Assembly: GCA_020428265.1 (NCBI GenBank)
Contig: JAGQND010000047.1
Coordinates: forward strand, 1-6,145
Source of the DNA: Candidatus Saccharimonadota bacterium
GTDB lineage: Bacteria; Patescibacteriota; Saccharimonadia; Saccharimonadales; Saccharimonadaceae
Direction: 5' to 3'
Length of the DNA stretch: 6,145 bases
The notes under the pieces: model-generated
What the model saw: the letters and a program-made list of their open reading frames with translations, nothing else
What the model was told of the DNA's origin: nothing
The model's database searches: none
Program-made: the position numbers and the translations under genes
Shown here: positions 1 through 5,425 of the stretch, in pieces
Layout: the number at the start of each line of letters is the position of its first letter
Position numbering within the stretch: the first letter of the stretch is position 1

Positions 1-13
1 TAGCTTCGGCTAT

Positions 14-18
14 GGAGG
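14..18 (+). promoter_or_regulatory. Ribosome binding site of pstS
   Basis: GGAGG lies six bases upstream of the GTG at 25. It supports that GTG as the start codon, which also places the hydrophobic membrane segment right at the protein N-terminus. No promoter is visible in the few bases before it, so the operon promoter or an upstream gene lies outside the window. Confidence 0.8.
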
Positions 19-24
19 ATTGGT

Positions 25-1131
25 GTGAATAAAATATATGTAGGAATCGGTGTGCTAGCGGTGGTAGTGCTCGGTATATTTTTGGTAAATAATAAGAGTG
101 ACAAACCACAACAAGCAGAGGTCAAAAAGCCTGCGGTAACCATTATGGGTGCTGGCTCAACCTTTGCCGCTCCTCTATATAGCCAGCTTGGTAGCGAAAT
201 CAAGAAGAGCGACAACGTAACCATCAACTACCAACCTGTTGGTTCCGGTGCTGGTATCACTCAGTTTATAGCCAATACCGTAAGCTTCGGTGGCACCGAC
301 GTAGCGCTTAAAGATACGGAAGTAGAGCAAGCGCGTGCGCACGGTGAGCCTCTTAATTTGCCGGTAGCATTTGGCGCCATTACTATTTCGTACAATCTAC
401 CTGGCGTAAAGAGTGGTTTGAAGCTCGACGGCCTTACAATTGCAAATATATATTTGGGCAACATAACAAACTGGAGCGACGACGCTATAAAGTCGCTTAA
501 CCCAAGCGTAAACTTGCCCGACCTAGCTATTACCCCTGTGTATAGGTCTGATTCATCGGGTACCACATCACAGTTTACTAGCTATCTAAAGGGTCAAAGT
601 GCAGACTGGGCAGAGCAAATTGGTAGCGACAAAACCGTAAAATGGCCAACCGGCACAGGCTCTAAGGGCAACGATGGCGTAGCGGCTACAACTAGTCAAA
701 CAGAGGGTGCCATAGGTTACGTAGAGCTAGCATACGCACTGCAAAATAAATTCACTGTAGCGTCTGTTAAAAACAAAGATGGCCAATTCGTGTCGCCATC
801 ACTCGATAGCACATCAAAAGCTGGCGAAAACATACCAAACTTGCCTAGCGACCTACGATTTAACTCTATAGACTCACCATCTAAGGGCGCTTACCCTATA
901 GCATCACCAACATTTATAGTTGCCTATGCCGACCCTTGTAGCGCTGGTAGTGTGAAAAATGCCGAGCAGGCAGCCGGCTTGCAGACTTGGCTAAGCTTCA
1001 TACTTGGCAGCGGTCAGGAAAGCATGAAAAAACTCGAATATGCACCACTTTCAAAGAGTCTACTAACCAAAGCGCAAGACAAAGTTGCGGCTATGACCTG
1101 TAATGGCAAAGCGATTTCACCAAAGTCGTAA
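25..1131 (+). CDS. pstS: Phosphate ABC transporter, substrate-binding protein PstS (membrane-anchored)
   Basis: Extracytoplasmic receptor that binds inorganic phosphate and delivers it to the PstCA channel. The 368-residue protein starts at a GTG with a good Shine-Dalgarno. Residues about 4-21 form one hydrophobic segment, followed by a charged, Pro/Gln-containing linker to about 36. Family phosphate-binding motifs follow: GAGSTFAAPLY (42-52), YQPVGSGAG (69-77), FGGTD (88-92), RSDSSGTTSQF (174-184) and GNDGVA (215-220). There is no lipobox cysteine, so the protein is probably held by an uncleaved signal anchor (inference). The only two cysteines noticed, C305 and C359, both lie in the C-terminal lobe and could form a disulfide. 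Its TAA stop overlaps the pstC ATG by one base. The fold assignment is firm; the exact anchoring is less certain. Confidence 0.96.
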   Translation: MNKIYVGIGVLAVVVLGIFLVNNKSDKPQQAEVKKPAVTIMGAGSTFAAPLYSQLGSEIKKSDNVTINYQPVGSGAGITQFIANTVSFGGTDVALKDTEVEQARAHGEPLNLPVAFGAITISYNLPGVKSGLKLDGLTIANIYLGNITNWSDDAIKSLNPSVNLPDLAITPVYRSDSSGTTSQFTSYLKGQSADWAEQIGSDKTVKWPTGTGSKGNDGVAATTSQTEGAIGYVELAYALQNKFTVASVKNKDGQFVSPSLDSTSKAGENIPNLPSDLRFNSIDSPSKGAYPIASPTFIVAYADPCSAGSVKNAEQAAGLQTWLSFILGSGQESMKKLEYAPLSKSLLTKAQDKVAAMTCNGKAISPKS

Positions 1132-2120
1132 TGGCAAAAACAACTTCAATAACAAACACAAGCTCCCGTGCCCTATCTGTGGCACGGGAGTGGAGTGCCG
1201 ATGCAACCTTGCGACTCGTACTGCAGGTATTTGCAATTGCACTCATGGCGATTATCGTAGGATTTTTTGTACAACTTGCACTCATGGCCGCGCCCGTAAT
1301 TTCGAGTATGGGTGTAGCGGGGTTCTTGTTTGACAATAACTGGGACGTAGCGCACGAAATTTTTGGTGCTTGGCCACTGGTTGTTGGCACTGTCATCACC
1401 TCTGTAATAGCACTAATCATAGGTGTGCCAGTGGCGGTTTCGGCGGCAATTTACATCACAGAGTTTGCCCCGGCTCGCCTGCGCTCTACACTCGCTCTGC
1501 TGCTCGACCTACTGGCTGCCATACCATCGGTAGTTTACGGACTATGGGGTGTGTTTGTGCTCATACCTACACTCAAGCCTATCGAACGTTGGGTTGCGAG
1601 TACGTTTGATTTTGTGCCTTTTATAGGCGGCGCAGTAAATGGGCCTAATTATTTTGTAGCTGGCTTGATACTTGCAATCATGATTATACCTATAGTTTCG
1701 GCTATATCACGCGAGGTGTTATCTACGGTGCCGTTAGCTGAAAAAGAAGCCGCCTTGGCTCTAGGCGCTACACGCATAGAGGTTATACGCCTGGCGGTTT
1801 TGCCGCATTCCGCGGCGGGCATAGTTAGTGCTGTCATGCTGGGACTTGGTCGTGCAATTGGTGAAACTATAGCCGTGACGCTCGTTATCGGCAATGCTGC
1901 GATTATCGGCCAAAGTATATTTTCACAGGGATACACACTGGCGGCTGTGGTGGCAAATGAGTTTGGCGAGGCTGAGCCTGGAAGCGTGCATTCCGCAGCT
2001 CTTATAGCGGCTGGCGTGGTGCTGTTTATACTAACATTTATAGTTAACGCCACGGCTCGCGTGCTTATTATGCGCCGCACGGTCAAGCGAGTTTCGGTGG
2101 CAGATAAGGTGGTAGCATGA
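1131..2120 (+). CDS. pstC: Phosphate ABC transporter permease PstC
   Basis: One of the two membrane subunits forming the phosphate channel; it pairs with PstA and is energised by PstB. The protein has 329 residues, typical for PstC, with about six membrane segments (roughly 29-52, 83-109, 130-146, 173-193, 226-250 and 285-308). The cytoplasmic EAA loop that docks on the ATPase is clear at 206-225 (EAALALGA, ending in LP). It is followed by GRAIGET (240-246), carrying the conserved Arg and Glu typical of the family. The start is the ATG in TAATG, overlapping the pstS stop by one base. I see no Shine-Dalgarno, so translation is probably coupled to pstS. The codons for residues 11-20 also form a perfect RNA hairpin, listed separately. 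Confidence 0.96.
   Translation: MAKTTSITNTSSRALSVAREWSADATLRLVLQVFAIALMAIIVGFFVQLALMAAPVISSMGVAGFLFDNNWDVAHEIFGAWPLVVGTVITSVIALIIGVPVAVSAAIYITEFAPARLRSTLALLLDLLAAIPSVVYGLWGVFVLIPTLKPIERWVASTFDFVPFIGGAVNGPNYFVAGLILAIMIIPIVSAISREVLSTVPLAEKEAALALGATRIEVIRLAVLPHSAAGIVSAVMLGLGRAIGETIAVTLVIGNAAIIGQSIFSQGYTLAAVVANEFGEAEPGSVHSAALIAAGVVLFILTFIVNATARVLIMRRTVKRVSVADKVVA
1163..1190 (+). promoter_or_regulatory. Perfect 10-bp hairpin inside the start of pstC
   Basis: CTCCCGTGCC (1163-1172) and GGCACGGGAG (1181-1190) are exact reverse complements around an eight-base loop; a G-U pair (1162/1191) can extend the stem. No run of T follows, so it is not a simple intrinsic terminator. It lies about 30 bases after the pstS stop, inside pstC codons 11-20. 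It could block 3' decay of the pstS message or slow ribosomes and polymerase entering pstCAB, letting the binding protein be made in excess (inference). Confidence 0.55.
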
Positions 2121-2977
2121 GTGTATTTATTGCAACATCGCGGAGGCGTTTGGTTACTAATGTTTTAATAAAGTCACTGCTTCTCGCCGGTGTTATAGCG
2201 GCACTTTTGCCCCTAGTGCTCGTTATCGGCTACGTGTTTGCCAAGGGCTTGCCGGCGTTTAGCGCAGATTTTTTCCTCACCGACCCTACGGGCGCGTTTT
2301 TTGGCGACCAAGGCGGCATACGCAGCGCAATTATAGGCACATTTGCCATAGTTGGCCTAGCGTCGCTCATAGCTATACCCACGGGTATTGCCTTAGCCGT
2401 GTATCTAAACGAAATTGGCAAAAAATCCAAACTTGCTAGCGGTATACGCTATGGTGTAGATATTTTAACTGGTGTGCCGTCTATAGTTTTCGGCTTGTTC
2501 ATATATAGTGTGCTAGTAATCGGTGATTTCATGACTGGTTTTGCTGCTTGGAAGGGTTCGCTGGCTCTGGCACTACTCATGCTCCCAGTAGTTATACGCG
2601 CTGGTGAAGTTAGCCTAGCTATGGTGCCCACCACTCTGCGCGAGGCCGCCCTAGCACTTGGTGCACCACGCTGGCGGGTTATTTTGTTCGTCGTGTTGCC
2701 GTCTGCCGTGTCAGGCTTAGTTACGGGTAGTCTGCTAGCTATAGCGCGAACTGCTGGCGAAACTGCGCCGTTACTATTTACCGTACTTGGTGCGCAGGCG
2801 CTTACTATGTCCTTCGTTGAGCCTATGAATTCACTGCCGCTGCAAATATTCAACGACATACGTCAGCCGAATCCAGACCTAGTGACACGTGCTTGGGGTG
2901 CAGCACTTACACTCATATTGTTAATCTTAGTTACAACACTAATAGCGCGCTTTGCCGCCAGGAGGAACCGCATATGA
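2117..2977 (+). CDS. pstA: Phosphate ABC transporter permease PstA
   Basis: Second channel subunit of the phosphate importer, partner of PstC. The 286-residue protein has an Arg-rich start (RRR, 9-11), a first membrane segment at about 17-42, a short external loop, then TM stretches at about 70-96, 118-136 and 148-160, and a last one at about 260-277. The EAA loop lies at 176-195 (EAALALGA, ending in LP). ARTAGETAPLLFT (210-222) is the PstA-specific signature with conserved Arg and Glu. The ATG lies in an ATGA overlap with the pstC stop. A weak Shine-Dalgarno, AAGGTGG, sits at 2106-2112, only four bases from the start, so coupling to pstC is likely. It ends in a second ATGA overlap with pstB. 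Confidence 0.96.
   Translation: MSVFIATSRRRLVTNVLIKSLLLAGVIAALLPLVLVIGYVFAKGLPAFSADFFLTDPTGAFFGDQGGIRSAIIGTFAIVGLASLIAIPTGIALAVYLNEIGKKSKLASGIRYGVDILTGVPSIVFGLFIYSVLVIGDFMTGFAAWKGSLALALLMLPVVIRAGEVSLAMVPTTLREAALALGAPRWRVILFVVLPSAVSGLVTGSLLAIARTAGETAPLLFTVLGAQALTMSFVEPMNSLPLQIFNDIRQPNPDLVTRAWGAALTLILLILVTTLIARFAARRNRI
2960..2965 (+). promoter_or_regulatory. Ribosome binding site that fixes the pstB start
   Basis: AGGAGG lies eight bases before the ATG at 2974. The reading frame stays open upstream to an ATG at 2893, but those extra codons lie inside pstA and lack family similarity. This site and the ATGA overlap together decide in favour of 2974. Confidence 0.85.
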
Positions 2978-3750
2978 CAACTACTATTGCTAAAAAAGGT
3001 ATGAATCTTACTGTAAAAAATATCCAGGCATTTTACGGTGAATCCAAGGCCGTAAAAGGTGTCTCGATAGACTTTCCGGCTAATAAAATAACTGCACTCA
3101 TAGGTCCGTCGGGTTGCGGCAAGTCTACACTTGTACGCTGCCTCAACCGCATGCACGAAGAAGGCTCGAGTGCGAGTGTGCGCGGCAAAGTACTACTAAA
3201 CGAAGAAAATATTTACGGTGCAGATGTCGACCCCGTATCTGTTCGGCGCACCATCGGCATGGTTTTTCAAAAGCCAAATCCGTTTCCGACAATGTCTATT
3301 TTAGACAATGTTCTAGCTGGTCCTCGCCTGTCTGGCGATAGAGCACACGCAACTCGTAAACATGCTGAGCAAGCGCTGCGAGATGTTGGTTTGTGGGCTG
3401 AAGTAAAGCACAAGCTAAATCGTCCGGCGGCGGACTTGTCTGGTGGTCAGCAGCAGCGTCTGTGTATAGCTCGCGCCATAGCACTCGAGCCCGAAGTTTT
3501 ACTCATGGACGAGCCTTGTTCGGCGCTCGACCCCATATCTACGCAGCGTATCGAGGAACTCGTATTGCGACTCAAAAAACGCTTTACCATAGTTATGGTA
3601 ACTCACAACCTGCAGCAGGCGCAGCGCGTAGCCGACAGAACGGCATTTATGCTAGACGGTGAGCTTATAGAAGTTGCCGCGACCAGCAATCTGTTTAACA
3701 AGCCCAAAGACAGTCGCACCAAAAAATACGTTACAGGGCAATTTGGCTAA
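2974..3750 (+). CDS. pstB: Phosphate ABC transporter ATP-binding protein PstB
   Basis: Cytoplasmic ATPase that drives phosphate import through PstCA. From the ATG at 2974 it has 258 residues, normal for PstB. All ABC motifs are intact: Walker A GPSGCGKST (44-52), Q-loop QKPNPFP (99-105, the proline-rich form typical of PstB), signature LSGGQQQR (155-162), Walker B VLLMDEP (175-181) with catalytic E180, D-loop SALD (183-186) and switch histidine H211 in VTHN. The insert after Walker A (LVRCLNRMHE) is also characteristic of PstB. It is the last gene of the pst block; no phoU follows. After the stop there is only a weak AT-rich hairpin and then the promoter of the next gene. Confidence 0.97.
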   Translation: MTTTIAKKGMNLTVKNIQAFYGESKAVKGVSIDFPANKITALIGPSGCGKSTLVRCLNRMHEEGSSASVRGKVLLNEENIYGADVDPVSVRRTIGMVFQKPNPFPTMSILDNVLAGPRLSGDRAHATRKHAEQALRDVGLWAEVKHKLNRPAADLSGGQQQRLCIARAIALEPEVLLMDEPCSALDPISTQRIEELVLRLKKRFTIVMVTHNLQQAQRVADRTAFMLDGELIEVAATSNLFNKPKDSRTKKYVTGQFG

Positions 3751-3779
3751 GATTTTTGTTAAAATCTGCATATTGCTCA

Positions 3780-3788
3780 TGGTATACT
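3780..3788 (+). promoter_or_regulatory. Extended -10 promoter, probable leaderless start
   Basis: TGG-TATACT (TG at 3780-3781, hexamer 3783-3788) is an extended -10 element. I see no good -35 at 16-18 bases. The hexamer is followed by exactly six bases and then the ATG at 3795, so transcription should start on or next to the start codon. No Shine-Dalgarno is present, which fits a leaderless message. The nudix gene promoter has the same layout. Confidence 0.65.
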
Positions 3789-3794
3789 TAAAGT

Positions 3795-4529
3795 ATGAAT
3801 CCTAACGACCCACAGGGTAGCGTTGTGCCTGAGCAGCCTCAGGCTATTCAGTCTGCCCAGCCGCAGGTCGTTAGCCCCGATGCCGTGCAGCAACTGCTAG
3901 ACCAACAGGCAGCTACGGAGCAACAGCAGGTCCCTCAGCAAACTCCTGTAGTACCCCAAGAAGTGCCGCAGGCAGCAGAGGTCGTAACTGGTGAGCAGCA
4001 ATTAGCTCCAGTAGAAGCTCAAGATGGTGACGAGTACGAGCCGGAGGATTACACCGACGAAGAGCTCGATAGCGACCCTGTTAAATGGTCGGCCCAAGAG
4101 TATATACACCGCGACAAAGGCACCGGTTGGTTTATTGGCTTTGCAGTTATTATGATAGTTCTTGGCCTTATATCATGGTTTGTCATGCATTCTATTTCAT
4201 TTGCTATTTTGTTGGTTGTTATTGCGGTTGTCGTGATTGTTTACACTCGTCGCCCGCCCCGAGAGCTTAGTTATACACTCGACAGCCAAGGCTTGACTAT
4301 CGACAACACCGTACACAAGTTTTCTAATTTTAAATCGTTTGGTGTTATACAAGAAGATGGCGAATATTCCGTAATGCTCATACCTACCCAGAGGTTTCAG
4401 CCGGGCATCACGGTGTATTTCCCAGAGGAATCTGGCGAAGATATAGTAGACGTACTAGGGAGTCGCCTGCCTATGAAAGAGCTTAAACTCGACGCCGTAG
4501 ACCGTATAGTTCGGTTACTGCGTTTGTAG
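3795..4529 (+). CDS. Conserved-type hypothetical membrane protein, disordered Gln/Pro-rich N-terminus, two TM segments
   Basis: Function unknown. The 244 residues split into four parts. Residues 1-76 are low complexity with about 20 glutamines plus many prolines and valines, probably disordered. Residues 77-94 are strongly acidic. Two hydrophobic segments at about 112-131 and 134-151 form a tight hairpin, with a basic RRPPR at 152-156 on what should be the cytoplasmic side. The C-terminal 90 residues are soluble (beta-type pattern, LIPTQRF, then a LP(M)-containing helical end, IVRLLRL). The layout recalls CPR membrane proteins with a small PH-like C-terminal domain, but I cannot confirm that. 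The N-terminus should also face the cytoplasm if the hairpin reading is right. The start is set by the first ATG, placed six bases after a -10 element. Confidence 0.88.
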   Translation: MNPNDPQGSVVPEQPQAIQSAQPQVVSPDAVQQLLDQQAATEQQQVPQQTPVVPQEVPQAAEVVTGEQQLAPVEAQDGDEYEPEDYTDEELDSDPVKWSAQEYIHRDKGTGWFIGFAVIMIVLGLISWFVMHSISFAILLVVIAVVVIVYTRRPPRELSYTLDSQGLTIDNTVHKFSNFKSFGVIQEDGEYSVMLIPTQRFQPGITVYFPEESGEDIVDVLGSRLPMKELKLDAVDRIVRLLRL

Positions 4530-4550
4530 CCGCTATTGTTCATCATAGGC

Positions 4551-4579
4551 TTGATACACTAGGCGTTTTATGATACAAT
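4551..4579 (+). promoter_or_regulatory. Promoter of the tRNA-Arg gene
   Basis: TTGATA (4551-4556) and TACAAT (4574-4579) are separated by exactly 17 bases, with TG at 4571-4572 giving an extended -10. Transcription is predicted at about 4586, leaving a 5' leader of about 17 bases for RNase P to remove. This is the most consensus-like promoter in the window, as expected for a stable RNA. Confidence 0.75.
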
Positions 4580-4602
4580 AAAAAACTGTTAACGCAATGT
4601 AT

Positions 4603-4679
4603 GCACCCGTAGCTCAGCTGGATAGAGCGTTGGCTTGCGGAGCCAAAGGCCATAGGTTCAAATCCTGTCGGGTGTACCA
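4603..4679 (+). tRNA. tRNA-Arg, anticodon GCG
   Basis: A 77-base cloverleaf folds well. The acceptor stem is 4603-4609 with 4669-4675 (first pair G-U). The D stem GCTC/GAGC is at 4612-4615 and 4625-4628. The anticodon stem TTGGC/GCCAA (4630-4634, 4642-4646) surrounds the loop TTGCGGA. The variable loop has five bases, and the T arm ATAGG/CCTGT encloses TTCAAAT. Discriminator A4676 and an encoded CCA (4677-4679) end the gene. Bases 34-36 (4637-4639) are GCG, reading CGC and CGU. C35, A20 and A73 fit arginine identity, and G36-G37 is the usual TrmD target. Most bacteria use ACG modified to ICG instead; see findings. Confidence 0.95.
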
Positions 4680-4719
4680 TAGAAAATCCCCTACCTCGTG
4701 TAGGGGATTTTCTATGGTA
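4675..4719 (+). terminator. 20-bp perfect palindrome fused to the tRNA 3' end, bidirectional terminator
   Basis: Bases 4675-4694 and 4700-4719 are perfect reverse complements around the loop CTCGT. The core (4683-4711) is a classic symmetrical terminator: AAAA, a GC-rich stem TCCCCTAC/GTAGGGGA, then TTTT. It would serve the tRNA on the plus strand and also stop leftward transcription. The palindrome runs eight bases further on each side (TACCATAG / CTATGGTA), so it contains the tRNA discriminator and CCA. That extension is not needed for termination. Confidence 0.8.
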
Positions 4720-4824
4720 GGTTCGCATAGCGAACTTTGAACCGTAAGGTTCACGCCACACCTGTAGCGTAGAAAAGCGCGAAGCATTTTTCTACGCAAA
4801 GGTGTGACGGAGTTCTCTGAACTC
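4720..4824. repeat. Array of four abutting stem-loops downstream of tRNA-Arg
   Basis: Four hairpins follow each other with at most two or three unpaired bases between them: GTTCGC/GCGAAC (4721-4726, 4730-4735), TGAACC/GGTTCA (4738-4743, 4748-4753), a long one (4754-4809) and GAGTTC/GAACTC (4810-4815, 4819-4824). The long one pairs CACACCT with AGGTGTG (4757-4763, 4800-4806) and GCGTAGAAAA with TTTTCTACGC (4767-4776, 4788-4797). Three of the four share GTTC/GAAC arms, so alternative pairings exist. The long hairpin shares the TAGAAAA/TTTTCTA arm with the palindrome at 4675. I see no gene here. It could be a structured RNA, a palindromic mobile element remnant, or an unusually elaborate terminator region. 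Confidence 0.6.
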
Positions 4825-4826
4825 TT

Positions 4827-4838
4827 ATCCTGTCGGGT
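4827..4838 (+). repeat. 12-base direct copy of the tRNA-Arg 3' segment
   Basis: ATCCTGTCGGGT here is identical to 4662-4673 in the T arm and acceptor stem of tRNA-Arg, 165 bases upstream; ACC follows in both places, with a two-base gap in this copy. Such a duplication of a tRNA 3' end is the pattern left by tRNA-targeting integration (attL/attR) or by decay of a tandem tRNA copy. No integrase gene is present between the copies. Confidence 0.6.
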
Positions 4839-4861
4839 ACCTTGTCGGTCTTTTCTCAATT

Positions 4862-4886
4862 TAAAACACCCACGCTTGGTGGGTGT
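4862..4886 (-). terminator. Intrinsic terminator of the nudix gene
   Basis: ACACCCAC (4866-4873) and GTGGGTGT (4879-4886) form an 8-bp GC-rich stem with a five-base loop. On the minus strand the stem is followed by TTT (4865-4863), continuing a T within the stem. It starts four bases after the stop codon of the minus-strand nudix gene, so the assignment is straightforward. Confidence 0.8.
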
Positions 4887-4890
4887 AGGG

Positions 4891-5370
4891 CTAAAATCCA
4901 GCTACCTCTGTTATGGTGCAGCTTTCTACGGTGTCTTCTGGCGTCATCACTATGTCCGCCACGATTTTTTGCCCGGCCAGCACTTGCGGTAGCCAGTAAG
5001 GATCGTCGTCCCACATGTCTGCGTATGGCAGGTCCGCCTCGGCATACCACCTGGGGCGCATTTCCTCGCTTTCGCTCGGCTCTCCGCTCCACTTGGTGCA
5101 CGTGTATATGTGCACGTTCATTATGGTTGGTACACCCTTGAACAGCTCGTCAAAGTGCACTTCGGCGACTTTCTCGTACACCACAGGGGTCACGCCGATT
5201 TCTTCTTGAGTTTCGCGTATCATCGCTTGCTCAATAGTATCGTCGCCCTCCACCTTGCCGCCCACGCCGTTCCAGCGACCTTCGCCAAAACCGCGCTTTT
5301 TCATTGCCAGCAGCACTTCTCCTCCTCTTCGTAGGAATACTAGTGTCAGAGTTTTCGTCTGTTTACCCAT
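4891..5370 (-). CDS. Nudix hydrolase, MTH1/NUDT1-like (oxidised purine nucleoside triphosphatase)
   Basis: Probably hydrolyses oxidised purine dNTPs such as 8-oxo-dGTP to monophosphates, keeping the nucleotide pool clean. The 159-residue length matches MTH1 (156). The resemblance to human MTH1 is clear by eye: MKKRGFGEGRWNGVGGKVE (23-41; MTH1 has MKKRGFGAGRWNGFGGKVQ), then SEEMRPRW (101-108) and DMWDDDPYWLP (118-128, covering the MTH1 substrate-binding W-P-D-D stretch). The Nudix box runs from G38 to V60 with RE..EE intact (52-57). The first box glutamate is aspartate (D44) and the usual hydrophobic residue after RE is Thr (T54). The ATG at 5370 lies six bases after a -10 element; no Shine-Dalgarno is seen. 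The family call is firm; the exact substrate is inferred. Confidence 0.94.
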   Translation of the reverse strand: MGKQTKTLTLVFLRRGGEVLLAMKKRGFGEGRWNGVGGKVEGDDTIEQAMIRETQEEIGVTPVVYEKVAEVHFDELFKGVPTIMNVHIYTCTKWSGEPSESEEMRPRWYAEADLPYADMWDDDPYWLPQVLAGQKIVADIVMTPEDTVESCTITEVAGF

Positions 5371-5376
5371 ATATCT

Positions 5377-5385
5377 AGTATAGCA
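5377..5385 (-). promoter_or_regulatory. Extended -10 promoter of the nudix gene, leaderless
   Basis: Read on the minus strand, TGC-TATACT (5385 down to 5377) is followed by six bases (AGATAT) and then the ATG at 5370. I find no good -35, so the TG extension probably compensates. Spacing puts the transcription start on the ATG itself. Confidence 0.65.
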
Positions 5386-5396
5386 TACACACTATA

Positions 5397-5425
5397 TTGA
5401 CTTTTCATCACGTTTATGCTAATAT
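5397..5425 (+). promoter_or_regulatory. Promoter of the small acidic protein gene
   Basis: TTGACT (5397-5402), a 17-base spacer and TAATAT (5420-5425), with TG at 5417-5418 as an extended -10, form a strong-looking promoter. The predicted start near 5432 leaves a leader of only about seven bases before the ATG at 5439. The divergent nudix promoter lies directly upstream; all control sequences for both genes fit in 68 bases. Confidence 0.7.

Noticed and set aside
2115..2120. TGA recoded as glycine (Gracilibacteria-type code)
   Set aside because: The TGA at the end of pstC and of pstA falls in ATGA overlaps, with protein ends at the normal family length and tryptophan and glycine encoded normally, so the standard code fits.
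2893..2973. Longer pstB from the upstream ATG at 2893
   Set aside because: The extra 27 codons lie inside pstA, show no similarity to PstB, and the strong AGGAGG plus ATGA overlap favour the ATG at 2974.
3750..3767. Hairpin AGATTTT/AAAATCT after pstB as the operon terminator
   Set aside because: The stem is only 7 bp, almost all A/T, and no T-run follows. It is too weak to call as a terminator, so the pst transcript may continue downstream.
4720..4824. CRISPR array or integron attC site
   Set aside because: There are no regularly spaced direct repeats with unique spacers, and I could not find paired attC core motifs at the ends of the hairpins.
4543..4859. Minus-strand open frames over the tRNA (72 and 81 codons)
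   Set aside because: They translate the antisense of the tRNA and its terminator, a common source of false proteins (HPTGFEPM / TRQDLNLWPL-type peptides). No promoter or ribosome binding site supports them.
4804..5334. Plus-strand open frames opposite the nudix gene
   Set aside because: They are shadows of the minus-strand gene; the nudix motifs are intact on the minus strand and the plus frames show no recognisable domain.
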